Origin: Linum tenue
Taxonomy: Eukaryota > Streptophyta > Magnoliopsida > Malpighiales > Linaceae
NCBI GenBank assembly: GCA_946122785.1
Contig: CAMGYJ010000002.1
Coordinates: 67,171,703-67,235,702 of the forward strand
DNA: 64,000 bases
Direction: 5' to 3'
Part shown: one piece after another, positions 10,104-20,239 of the stretch
Position numbering within the stretch: position 1 is the stretch's first letter
Layout of the letters: each line of letters begins with the position of its first letter
The notes under the pieces: model-generated
Database searches by the model: none
What the model was told of the DNA's origin: nothing
Seen by the model: the letters and a program-made list of their open reading frames with translations, nothing else
Program-made: the position numbers and the translations under genes

Positions 10104-13090
10104 TCAATCGACGATGAAGAGATTATTTACATAACCACTGTGTTGAACAACAGGACGCAGGGGATCAACTTTCCAGTTACCATCTACGATGAACTTGATC
10201 TGCAGAGCATGTGGGTTTAGATAAGAGCTGTCAAAACTTAAAACATCCTGTCTCGTTTCACGCAGGAACTGTAGCATCACGACACAAACAGAGACTGCAA
10301 CGAAGGATTTACCTCATACTTGCCCGGATACAATTTGAGAAACAAGGAGAAAATACAGGTGGCTGACCTGAACATCTTTCTCTGCGAGAGACAAGTTAGC
10401 GTTTATGAGCTGAAGTTCTGGAAGCACAGCACTAATGATCGACAGAAGAAACCTTGAGATAGAGAGGATCCCACCTTTGTAGCCCATCCATCAAATGATC
10501 CTGCTACAAACACTTCTGAGGCTTCAGTTGGCAAAGTGATGTAGGCGTTCCTAAGAAGCTCGGTGCCTTTTTGAACATGATCGATTCTTTTCTGTTTCTG
10601 TTCCACTAGCCTTTGTGCATCACTGGGAATGGGGGCAAAAAAGAAATCCCTAGGTAAGTCAAAGGTGCATTTGCTCAGAGGGTCAATAAAGATAAATAGA
10701 ATGGACTATACAGTATTGCAAGAGCCATTCTGCCTTCCACGATCGCTATCTTTGCACGGATTGACCGCAACTTGTTCTGCCGTTTCATTATGCCAGTTTC
10801 CTGGAATTCCCAAGCATCATAAAGCTCCAGATGTTTATCAGGTGCATTTTCCATAGCCTGACGAAGAATGACAGGTTAGATTAGATTACCAGGAGGACAA
10901 AGTTCGACAATAAAAATGCATAGTTAATGCGTACATTCTCTATTGCATGTCACTCTTTCAGATCGAAATCTGATTTTTCATTACAGCATTACACAGAAAT
11001 TGATAAATAAAACATATTTCTAAGGAGTATTCTAACACTCTGTTTCATTGACAAGATTTTATTCCTCCTTTCCTGTCTCGAGCAAATCTTTTAGCAACCT
11101 TAAAACAAAATTACTCCCAAATTACACAGTAAATAAAGAAATGATAACAAACTTACCTTGTGCAGCAAATTGTCACCAGAACCTGATTTTAATGGATTAA
11201 CTATAGCTGAAAGCTTTGATTCCGTATGCCGAAGCTGAGTGCTAAAGGGTTCTGAACCTGCTCGAGAGTGGTCATTCTTGTTTCTCTTTAGTGAAGCAGA
11301 TTCACTGATGTTTTTCATATCAGCTACAGTCTTTAGCAGCATAAGAAACAGCAGAAGTTATATTCAGAAAGAGCACTGAATTTCACTTGAGCACATTTAC
11401 AAGAGAGGAGAAATTCATGTAAAGCAGTTGTTATCTGCAATTTGGAGGCTATGAGAGGAGAAATTCTTAAAAGTGGTGATTGCTAACAAGATTATCCAAG
11501 TACATAACATGACATTCAGTTGAGCAATACAAAGTTGGTAAATAATTTTGGGGAAAATAAGCAAATAATTTCCAACAAGAAATTAAAAGGCCCTTTCTAC
11601 TGGTACTGTTTCACACACCCTTCTAATGCTAAAAGCAATTTTTAGATTGGTTCATAAAGTCCAATTATAGTTTCCTTCCATTTCTCTAGTTCACTAATTG
11701 AGAATCTTAACCTCACTATTATTATTAGTTAGGCAAATCTAATGATAGGGTTCTCATCAGATCTAAAGCAAAGAAAACAGAATGAACAAGATATGAGCTG
11801 ACCAAGCCCCTTATCACTGAGACATCAACTAATCATCAATTGATACGAAGTATCAAGTCAAGTGTATATACCGAAGCTTTGGAGGCTTTAGAAGGCTCAT
11901 CGTATTCAGGATGATGACCGGGGACAAGAGTAACTTTACTTCTCTCGGGCATCTTAAATCCAAAATCCGCTTTTCTTTGTATCTCCAGTCTACTCAACAT
12001 AGCATCAATTCCGGGATCATCCTCTGCAACAGTTTCTCTGGGTGCACATGAACAAATATAGTGAACAGCCACCCTGGGAGCATGATATAATAGGTTAAAT
12101 TAAAAGAAAACTATAGCTATTAGGTTAGTTCTGTAACGAAATCCAGTATCAAAACACACCCTTTTCCTCCATTCTTATTCCAGCAGTCAAGAGAGCATCA
12201 CTATCACGGAAAAACTTCCAGAATAACTTGAGGGAATTGGTTGTCCCATACAACAAGTAAGCTGATTGCTAATACTTTCTCAGCTTCCATTCTGAATTCT
12301 AGCGACACTAACCCAGGCACGTATAAACCAAAAACCAGTGGTTCGCAGAAACTTCCCAATCCAAGAAAGGTTTTATCATTCTTTTTCTTGACAAAGCTAT
12401 TCAGATATGGAAATAAACGAAGAACCGAAATTAGAAGCCTCACAGTGATCTCGGGGGCGAAGAAGCAGTAGAATGGGAAGTAAGACGCAAGGGAGAGGCT
12501 TCCTGCCTCGGCTCTTGATCACTTTCCGCCTTCTTGTCAACCGAAAGCGAAGCCCTTGATTCACTACCCGTCTTCCACTCCAAGACTACCTCTGCTTCGC
12601 TTTCCAAATCCCACCCCGAAGCCATCCAGCCGCCCTGCCTCGAAATACCTATCACAAGATCGGTTCTTCCCGCATCAATCAGCTGTTTCTTGGACGGAAA
12701 CATCTCCGGGTTCTCAGAATTCTTCATAAACTCGAAAACCTCAGCTTCCAGAGCAGAATCACCTTCGCCCCCCCAATCTTTGCTACACCTCCTCACAAAC
12801 CCATCGTCAAACTCCCAGCAAGAATCCCTAACATTCCTCTTCCTAGCGTCAAGAAAGCCCAAGAGAGGCCCTTCTTCCTTCAGCGGCGCCGCTCGATGCA
12901 GAGAAAGAACATTACTAGCAGTCTTCTCCTGCTCTCTCCCTCCACACCCGCCTCCCCCAACCACCACCGCTACTCTACTCCGACAGACTGCAAAGACGGA
13001 GACTGGAAACGTACGAGAACTCAGGCCGGGGAGGAGGGAATTCGGCGGCGGAACGAAGAGACGCGTCTTCACTGCTGCGGCTGAATGCAT
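10104..13090 (-). CDS. PTST2: PTST2-like CBM48 protein of starch granule initiation
   Basis: Seven minus-strand exons are resolved: 12444-13090, 11872-12037, 11157-11330, 10712-10857, 10475-10622, 10313-10381 and 10104-10199. All have GT-AG borders and matching phases, giving 481 residues. The N-terminus is Ser/Arg/Val-rich and acidic-poor, consistent with a chloroplast transit peptide. Residues 113-160 contain the family motif EVFEFMKNSENPEMFPSK followed by KQLIDAGR. A charged, probably coiled-coil segment follows (VEQKQKRID...). The C-terminal CBM48 domain, about 411-481, has EVFVAGSFDGW, LYPGKYEIKFIVDG and WKVDPLRP. PTST2 (FLO6 in rice) delivers glucan to starch synthase 4 in the stroma; PTST3 is the alternative, and the gene order favours PTST2. 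A copia element sits 332 bases upstream of the ATG. Confidence 0.88.
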
Positions 13091-13422
13091 GGCTCAGGCA
13101 TTTCGTCGAACAGTTTGCAGGCGAGAGAAGTTGAGCATAGTTCGATCAAATACGCTCAAAATTTCATGGGCAAGAATCAAGACACACACACTGCAGAGAG
13201 GAGGGAGCACAAGCTTTGGAATCTAGAAAGAGCAGGAAGTTTCTCTCGGCAGCAAGATGTGACTGGCAAACCAAGAGAATCTGAAGGACTGGGGTTATGG
13301 TGGATTGAAGGCTGAAAAAAGAGGTTTTGTAAGGGAGCTTTAGCAGAGCGGAGAGTTGTTGAGAGAGACTTGGAAATGCGAGCAAATGAAAGCGCAAAGA
13401 AGACATCGCAGAGCGTGAGAGG

Positions 13423-13606
13423 TGATAAGGCAGACCGAGTCTTCCGGCACTATCAAGCATCTGTTATTCTGTTTCCTATTATCTTGCTTCACATCTTTCT
13501 GTTACTATTTCTTCTGCCTTACTCTACGCCTAAGCATGGCCATATAGCATCTGTATAAATCTGTATCTTCCTCTTCAATTGAATATAGAGAATCATAGAC
13601 TTTTCA
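13423..13606 (+). repeat. Copia 5' LTR
   Basis: 184 bases with TG...CA ends, directly after the AGAGG target duplication and directly before the primer-binding site. The last 74 bases recur at 18699-18770. No clear TATA box is visible. Confidence 0.85.
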
Positions 13607-13837
13607 TGGTATCAAAGCCTCCCTGCCCAACGGCGAACTATTTTTTTTTTTTTAGAGGTACTAATTAACGCCCTACATTTTTAAATTTGTCGCCCTAATT
13701 TAGCCAAGTTGACGTTTTTGCCCCCAGTCGTCGCCCTAACCTAATTTCGTTATGCTCAGTCGTTCCCGTCGGCGCCGTTCGCTAGAACAAGTGAAAACGA
13801 GACTTAAACGTATGAAATTATGCAATCGATTAACGCG
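13601..13837 (+). repeat. Direct repeat copy 1: copia PBS plus left arm of a TIR element
   Basis: This 237-base block matches 15438-15671 almost perfectly; differences are mainly in the poly-T length and a few substitutions. It spans the LTR end, primer-binding site and left TIR of the element at 15491-16382. The two copies bracket the gene-capturing element at 13838-15437. Confidence 0.92.
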
Positions 13838-15437
13838 AATTACATTTATGTTTCACGTTTGCCACTCGAATTAATTTTCTTTCTTATTCGCCACTAACTT
13901 TACGAATCGTTTCACCGTTAATTTTCTTTCTTATTCGCCGTTACACTCTGTTAAGTTTGTCCTACATGGCAGTCAACAGAAAAGTTTGACCGTTAACTAG
14001 ATGACATGAAAATTTAAAAAAATAATAAAAAAAAAATAATTTTCCACATCATCATTCCCACTTACTTTATCTAAATTAATTATTCAATAAAAGTTAATTA
14101 AACTACAAAAATTATGTGTTCATTCTCCGGAACCTTGCAGAATTTCGAACACCCCTAGAGAATCTAAAGCTCTGGAACCTCAGCTTCAACTACTTCAATG
14201 GCGAGATCCCTCCCTCGTTCCAGCGATTCCCGCTCCATTCCTACTGCGGCAACACCTTGCTCTGCGGCCAGCTGCTCAAGCGCTGCTCGACGGCGGATTC
14301 CGCACCGCCTCTTCCACCTCCCCTTTCGTATCAGCTCCCATCCTCCAATTCCACTAGGAAGAGGAAGCTGAGCAGGAATTTCATCATCACGGTAGCAATT
14401 GCAGGGGCAGGGATTCTTTTGATGGCGGTTCTGTTAGCGGTGGCGTCGGAGGAAAAATGGGAAACGGAAAAGCGAAGGAGGAAACAACAACGCCAAAACG
14501 AAGTCGTTTGGGGGCAGAGTGCAAGGTGCGGAGAAGAACAAGCTCTTCTTGTTTGAAGGGAGTGGCCGAGTGGGAGTGGGTACAGTTTTGATTTGGAATA
14601 TATGTTGAGGGCGTCAGCGGAAGTTTTGGGGAAAGGGAGCTTGGGGGCGACGAACAAGGCGGCGCTGGAGGACGGAAGCTGCATGGCGGTGATTGGTGAA
14701 GCTGCTGAGAAGGCTCCCGTCCGAGTGTGGTTCCTCTGAAAGCTTACTGTTATTCCAAAGATGAGAAGCTCTTGGTTTATAATTACTTCCTGTCGGTAGC
14801 TTCTCCTCCCTCTTACAATGTAAGTAGATAATAGATCACTCAGATCTTACTTTCAATTGATAACATTGGGTATTTGCTTTAGCCTCAACCGAATGGAATT
14901 AGGGTTGTCAACATATTCTAGAACGTTAATGGAGAAGGAATGAGAAGGCCGCTAGTGTGGGAACCAAGAATGAAGATCGTCATCGAAGCAGCGAGAGGAA
15001 TCGCGCTCACTCATTCCCAATTCGACGGAGCAGCGAGAGTAATCACCCACAATCAGCCCGTCTCCTGTGGCCACACAATGATTTTTCTTCCTCGTCGGAA
15101 AAAGCTAGTACTCATTTTCAGCTATTAAATCTTCCCGGCCGCGGTTAATTAATTTTTGTAATTTAGTTAAATTTTATTAAATGATTAATATGATAGATTA
15201 TATAGATAAAGTAAGTGGGAATGATGATGTGGATTTTTTTTTAATTTCCATGTCATCTAGTTAACGGTCAAACTTTTCTGTTGACTGCCACGTAGGACAA
15301 ACTTAACGGAGTGTAAAGGCAGGTGACTAACGGTGAAACGATTCGTAAAGTTAGTGGCGAATAAGAAAGAAAAGTAATTCGAGTGGCAAATGTGAAATAT
15401 TTATGTAATTTGAGTGACCAAACGTGTAATTTAGCCA
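13838..15437 (+). mobile_element. Pack-MULE-like element A carrying a receptor-kinase fragment
   Basis: 13838-14020 matches the reverse complement of about 15235-15437: blocks containing TTTCACGTTTGCCACTCG, TTCTTATTCGCCAC and ACCGTTAACTAGATGACATG. The right end reads GTAATTTAGCCA. The left copy begins about 25 bases inside the TIR, so the left tip is lost. The same TIR family bounds the element at 58751-60424. The interior holds fragments of an LRR receptor-like kinase gene. Carrying pieces of cellular genes between Mutator-type TIRs is the defining trait of Pack-MULEs. Confidence 0.82.
14116..15060 (+). pseudogene. Captured fragment of an LRR receptor-like kinase (atypical class III type)
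   Basis: In one frame from 14116: the last LRR and its flank (WNLSFNYFNGEIPPSF, then YCGNTLLCG), a Pro/Ser linker and a membrane segment (FIITVAIAGAGILLMAVLLA). From about 14540 another frame reads [13 protein letters not shown], then [20 protein letters not shown] and [10 protein letters not shown], the start of the kinase domain. Further pieces read YSKDEKLLVYNYF and, at about 14965, MKIVIEAARGIA. Between these are gaps, frame changes and stops. The kinase catalytic loop and most of the C-lobe are absent, so no active kinase is encoded. The order and spacing follow a parent gene with internal deletions. Confidence 0.85.
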
Positions 15438-15671
15438 TTTTCATGGTATCAGAGCCTCCCTGCCCAACGGCGAACTAATTTTTTTTTAGAGGTACTAATT
15501 AACGCCCTACATTTTTAAATTTGTCGCCCTAATTTAGGCAAGTTGACGTTTTTGCCCCCAGCCGTCGCCCTAACCTAATTTCGTTATGCTCAGTTGTTCC
15601 CGTCGCCGCCGTTCGCTAGAACAAGTGAAAACGAGACTTAAACGTATGAAATTATGCAATCGATTAACGCG
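15438..15671 (+). repeat. Direct repeat copy 2: copia PBS plus left arm of a TIR element
   Basis: Near-identical to 13601-13837. It begins with TTTTCATGG, which is also what a 9-base target duplication of element A would look like. This copy continues into the rest of the TIR element at 15491-16382, so it is the likely original; the left copy stops abruptly at TTAACGCG. Confidence 0.9.
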
Positions 15672-16382
15672 ATTGAATGGGAACCAAAATTCACTTATGG
15701 CGCCGCTGGGAACTGCTATTGAGGACTATTTTACAAGGGCAATTGAGGTCTTGAGAATCATAGCATTTCTCGCATTGCAGAAACCTTGGATTTGGAGAGG
15801 ATTTCCACTGCGGCGGCGAAGAAGCTCGAAACAACGCGAATCAAGGAGAATAAGGAAGGGATGCATAGAGCATAGTGTTCCATTTTCGTGGGGGAGTGCG
15901 ATTGAAAGTTTTGCAGGGAGTAATTGAGATCGCGGGTCGTCCGCTCGAGGACGAAGAAGGAAAGACATCTCGTCGCGTCCTTCGCCCCGAGATTAATCTT
16001 CCCCCGCCGCCGCCGTTCGCCTGGAAGTCCTCGCCCCCGGCAGCAGAGCAGCGGAAGATTCTCGCGGCGAAGACTCGCCATTCCGCCCTCTTCCTCTTCC
16101 TTTCTCGAACGCGAGCAACGGAAGGCAGTGGGGGGCTCGACGTCCCCGAAAGGGCGACGAGGCATCAGAAGTTTGTCGTGGCGACAACTCTCGAGCGGAA
16201 GGAAGTTGTAGGGCGCAGTGTCGGCAACGGGGGAAGGATCCAAATGTTGACAGGGCAGCGGAGCAGAGGAAACACCCTGAGAATTCTGTTTTAGTGGTTT
16301 AGGGCGACGAGGGGTATATTCGTCTGTTTTGTTAATTTAGGGCGAAAATTTTATAAAGTTAGGGCGTTAAATAGGAATCCAG
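15491..16382. mobile_element. Third TIR element with GC-rich cargo, inside the copia leader
   Basis: The left arm (TTAACGCCCTACATTTTT, then GTCGCCCTAA) is matched by the inverted right arm at about 16298-16382 (TTAGGGCGAAAATTTTATAA, then TTAGGGCGTTAAAT). The 700-base interior is markedly GC-rich and unlike the surrounding AT-rich DNA. One frame near 15655-15870 reads like a protein with two stops (IAETLDLERISTAAAKKLE), but I do not recognise it. Its exact ends and target duplication are unclear. It resembles a Pack-MULE in layout. Confidence 0.6.
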
Positions 16383-16437
16383 TTTTTGTTCCCCCATCTC
16401 TATCTCTTCTCTCCAAACTTCCTCTTCTCTTCTCATC

Positions 16438-17520
16438 ATGTCTACCTCTGCGACATCTTCATCTGAAACCACTGGTCCTCTTCCTCAATCCGACTCCTCA
16501 TTCTCCAATTTCAACCCTCCTCCTGCTCCTGACATCTCCGTCAAACTCACAGCCACCAATTACCTTCTTTGGCAAATGCAGATTCTTCCCCTCCTCACAA
16601 GCTTCGACCTCTCCAAGTTTGTTGACGGCAGCTTCCCGGCACCGTCTCGCCTCCTCTCCGATGGTCTTTCCAATCCCGCCTATGATGCCTGGCGTCGCCG
16701 CGATCAACTAGTCTTCTCCTGGATCGTGGGCTCCATCACTGATGCTGTTCTCTCTCGACTGGTAGGCTGCTCCACTGCTCTCGAAGCTTGGACCCGTCTG
16801 GCTTCGGCTTACGGCTCCGGCAATCCCCAGACACTTTGCAGTCTCCGCACCCAGCTCGGCGAACTCTCTCGCGGCACCGACTCCAGCGCCAAATTCCTCA
16901 CCCGTGCCCAGGAGGTTGCTGACCGGCTCGCTGCTCTCAACCATCCGGTACCTGATGATGAACTTGTCGATCGCTGTCTCCGTGGCCTTGGCGAGGACTT
17001 CTTGCCTTTTGTTCGCACTCTCGAAGCCAAGTTGGAGCTCATTCCCTTTGACGATTTCCATGGTCTTCTCCTCAACGAAGAGCACCGCCTCCGCCACCTC
17101 GGCCTTCTTCACGATGGCAGCACTCCCCAGGCCAATTATGGGCGCGGCGGTGGCGGGCGTGGGAAATTTGCTGGGCGTTCTCCAGGACGCGGCAGAGGCG
17201 GCCGCGGCGGCCGCGGTGATCGCCCTTCCTCTTCCTTTGATTTCTCTAACCAGTTTGCAGGTCCCGGTTTTGGAGCAGGTCTTCTTGGGGCCCGACCCAA
17301 CAACCGTCCTTCTTCCAGCAACACCGGCCCATTACGGTGCTACACATGTCAGGGCTTTGGTCACCTTGCCAAACATTGTCCCAATCCCTCCCTCGCCAAC
17401 CGCTATTCCCCTTCGACCAATTACGCCAGCCCTTCCAGCACTCCCCAAGATTGGATCATGGACTCTGGTACCAACTACCACATCACATCCGATCTCAATA
17501 ACCTAGCCTTGCATTCTTAA
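16438..17520 (+). pseudogene. Copia gag and start of protease
   Basis: The 360-residue frame starts MSTSATSSSE and has the gag region typical of copia: VKLTATNYLLWQMQI, then the UBN2-type helical part (ALEAWTRLASAYGSG, LRTQLGELSRG). Next come an RGG-rich basic stretch and a zinc knuckle CYTCQGFGHLAKHC (CX2CX4HX4C). It enters the aspartic protease at WIMDSGTNYHIT, with the D-S-G active site, and stops at 17518-17520. Gag packages element RNA. The stop inside the protease shows the copy is defective as a polyprotein. Confidence 0.92.
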
Positions 17521-17724
17521 TATCATGGCCCGGACGAGGTAGCATTCGGCAATGGTAACTCCCTACCCATCTCTCACTCCGGCTCTTCTATTGCCTCCTT
17601 TCATCATCATCCCTTCTGTCTCAATAATATTCTCCACGTTCCTTCTGCTTCTCATAACCTGCTCTCTATCAATTCTCTTACTCGCACTAATCCCCTTTCT
17701 ATCAATTTTTTTTTATGATTGTTT

Positions 17725-18688
17725 CACAATTAAGGACACACGCTCGCAGAAAATCCTTCATCGCGGTCGGAGTAAAGACGGCCTTTACTCGATTCCACTC
17801 TCCATCCTCTCCCACGTGGCTCCTCGTGCGCTCCACTCCACTTTGTCTCACTGGCATCAACGCCTCGGTCATCCTCACACTCGTGTTCTTCGTCAAATTC
17901 TTCATCAGCATTCTCTTCCCCTATCCAATAAACAGCCCGATCAGTTATGTCATGGTTGTAGTGTTGCTAAGATTTATAGCTACTGGTCCATTAGATTTAA
18001 TTTGTAGTGATGTGTGGGGACCTGCCCCTGAATTTTCTGTCGACGTCCATTTATATTACATTTTGTTCTACGACCACTTTAGCAAATTTACGTGGATCTT
18101 TCCCACTTGTCATCGATCTAATCTCTTGTCCATTTTTATCACATTCCGCACCCAAGTTGAAAAGTCTTTGATCGCCCCATCAAGATTTTCCAAGCCGATT
18201 GGGGCGGTGAATATCAAAAATTGGGTTCCTACCTCAAGGCTCATGGCATTATTCATCGTTCATCTTGTCCCTACACTCCTGAACAAAATGGTTGCGCCGA
18301 ACGCAAACATCGCCACGTGGTTGAAACCGGCTTAGCTCTTCTTCATCATGCCTCTGTTCCCCTCAAATTCTGGTCCTATGATTTCGACACAGCCGTTTAT
18401 CTTATCAACCGCATGCCTACTCCTCTACTCCACAACAAAACCCCACTCGAAATTCTCTACTCTCAACCCCCTGATTACACTTCTCTTCGTATCTTTGGCT
18501 CACTCTGCTATCCTTGGCTCCGTCCTATCACTCGTCATAAACTTCAACCTCGCTCCACGCCGTGTGTATTCCTCGGCTATAGCTCAACTCACAAAGGCTA
18601 TCGGTGCTACAATCTTTCCACCAACAAAATTCATATCTCTCGCCACGTTATTTTTGATGAAAATCAATTCCCGTTTACAACTGTATAA
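17725..18688 (+). pseudogene. Copia GAG-pre-integrase and integrase remnant
   Basis: Frames in sequence: HWHQRLGHPHT with later CHGCSVAK near 17850-17975 (the HHCC zinc domain), LICSDVWGP and HFSKFTWIFP from about 17998 (integrase core, first Asp), then from 18221 CPYTPEQNGCAERKHRHV with the catalytic Glu and on to the integrase C-terminal region. At least two frame changes separate them. After a stop at about 18688 the sequence passes straight into a 3' LTR fragment; no reverse transcriptase or RNase H is present. Confidence 0.9.
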
Positions 18689-18698
18689 ATCTGTATAG

Positions 18699-18770
18699 CA
18701 TGGCCATATAGCATCTGTATAAATCTGTATCTTCCTCTTCAATTGAATATAGAGAATCATAGACTCTTCA
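18699..18770 (+). repeat. Copia 3' LTR fragment
   Basis: Matches the last 74 bases of the 5' LTR and ends CTCTTCA, followed by the target duplication AGAGG. The first about 110 bases of the LTR are missing, removed with the reverse transcriptase region. A short repeat CTGTATAAATCTGTAT occurs at the junction and inside the LTR, so the deletion may have used it. Confidence 0.85.
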
Positions 18771-19302
18771 AGAGGGAGATATCGCGGAGGCCAAGCAACG
18801 AACAATTTAATGTGTTACCGACGTAAAATAGCATTTTCGCCGCCGGGCGAAATTGGAAGCTTATTATTTTATTGGATAATAATAATCCACCAAGCTCCAC
18901 GTCGGCACCTTTCTCCAAATTTTCCTTCTTTTCTGGAAACCGTTTTCTTGCGGGACCCACCAGCTCCACGTCGGTACATTTCTCCAAAAGGGTTTGGGTG
19001 GATTCCAATATATACGGATAATCAGACCGGTCATGAAACCAAAAATTGCGATTTGATGATCCAACCAAGTGTTGTACAAAATGTTGCGAATTTGGCGGCC
19101 CAAGGTTTGGCACATTACTTGGGCCGGGTTTATTCTATGATTTGGGCTGAAGGCCAACCAATCTCTTTATTGAGCATCTATGATGTAATTGGTTTGTACT
19201 TTTTAGGCCTCACTTAATGGCCTATATTTCTTCTTCTCATGAATGAAGCATGTTCTCTTTAAAATTTTTGTGTCCACCTCGAGGGAGCTAGTTAGAGACT
19301 TA

Positions 19303-19651
19303 GAGCATCTTTATTGGAATTGCAATTAGAATTGCATTATCACATGGCATTCATTTGCAATTGCATTATGTAATTGCATTGATGTACATGACAATTGCAT
19401 CTTTGCAAGCTTGCATATAATGCAATTATGGAATTCAAGCCACATCATCTTTTTTATTATTAAATTATTCATTAATTTTATTATTTGAGTGTTTATGTTT
19501 TAATAAATTAAATAAAAAAATTAGTTGCAATTGCAAGTTAATTGCATTGATGTGGTGCAATGCAAGTAAGATGAGTTGAATTGCAAAAAATAAAAAAACA
19601 ATAAAAAAAACAATTGCAATTGCAAATGCAATTGCACCAATGGAGATGCTC
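19303..19651. mobile_element. PIF/Harbinger (Tourist-like) MITE
   Basis: 349 bases with inverted ends GAGCATCTTTATTGG and, at the right end, CCAATGGAGATGCTC. Flanked by TTA on both sides (19300-19302 and 19652-19654), the 3-base TWA target typical of PIF/Harbinger. The interior is rich in ATTGCAATTGCA-like repeats and has no coding capacity. Confidence 0.85.
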
Positions 19652-19799
19652 TTAACAAGGAAAAATCGAGAGCTTTTTCCTTTTAAAACACGAGTGACGG
19701 TGATATAAATAATATTTTTGTTGTAAGTTGGAAATATGGTCAATTAAGGATTTAGGGTTCTCCTTGGCATGATTACTAAAAATAATTAAAGGTATATAA

Positions 19800-20200
19800 T
19801 TGATAAAATCTACCAGAAACTCATAGATTGGAAAGTAAAGACTTTATCTCTTTCTGGTAGAGTAACTCTTGCTATGTCAGTACTTAATATCATCCCTAAC
19901 TATGCTATACAAACAACTATGTCGCCAACGTCTGTATGTGATCTAATTGATAAAGAAATTCGTTAGTTGTGTAAGGATCTAAGGAGGGACAAAGAAAGGT
20001 CCACTTTATTGCTTGGAAAACTGCCTGCAAATATAAAAATCAAGAGGGATTAGATTTGAGAATAACTAGAAGTTTGAGCAAGGCGTATATAGTTAAATTA
20101 GTCTGGAAAATCCTTAACAATGATTTGGGTGCAAGTGTTACAGGGAAATATACTTTAACACAAGGGTGGAAACATCGTGTCAATGAAGAGGAGCAACCAT
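19800..20200 (+). pseudogene. LINE reverse transcriptase fragment
   Basis: One frame from 19802 reads KLIDWKVKTLSLSGRVTLAM, then IPNYAIQTTMSPTSVCDLID, the region after the reverse transcriptase core of plant L1-type LINEs. Another frame from about 19990 reads FIAWKTACKYKNQEGLDLRI and YIVKLVWKILNND. Stops and a frame change make it non-functional. No LINE ends or poly-A tail were found. Confidence 0.82.
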
Positions 20201-20239
20201 TCCAACTTGTAGTAAGAAATAATGAAAGCAATGTCCCTT

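Larger units (their letters stand above)
13423..18770 (+). mobile_element. Truncated Ty1/copia retrotransposon with nested insertions
   Basis: The 5' LTR (13423-13606) starts TGATAAGG and ends TTTTCA. The 3' LTR fragment (18699-18770) matches its last part. The perfect 5-base duplication AGAGG flanks the whole (13418-13422 and 18771-18775). A primer-binding site TGGTATCAGAGCC follows the LTR end, the usual initiator tRNA-Met complement of copia elements. The coding part has gag, a protease start and integrase, but reverse transcriptase, RNase H and the first half of the 3' LTR are missing. Two TIR elements lie between the primer-binding site and gag. Confidence 0.9.

Noticed and set aside
12534..13226. 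230-residue plus-strand frame
   Set aside because: Antisense to exon 1 of the PTST2-like gene, whose minus-strand frame has the family motifs and matching splice phases.
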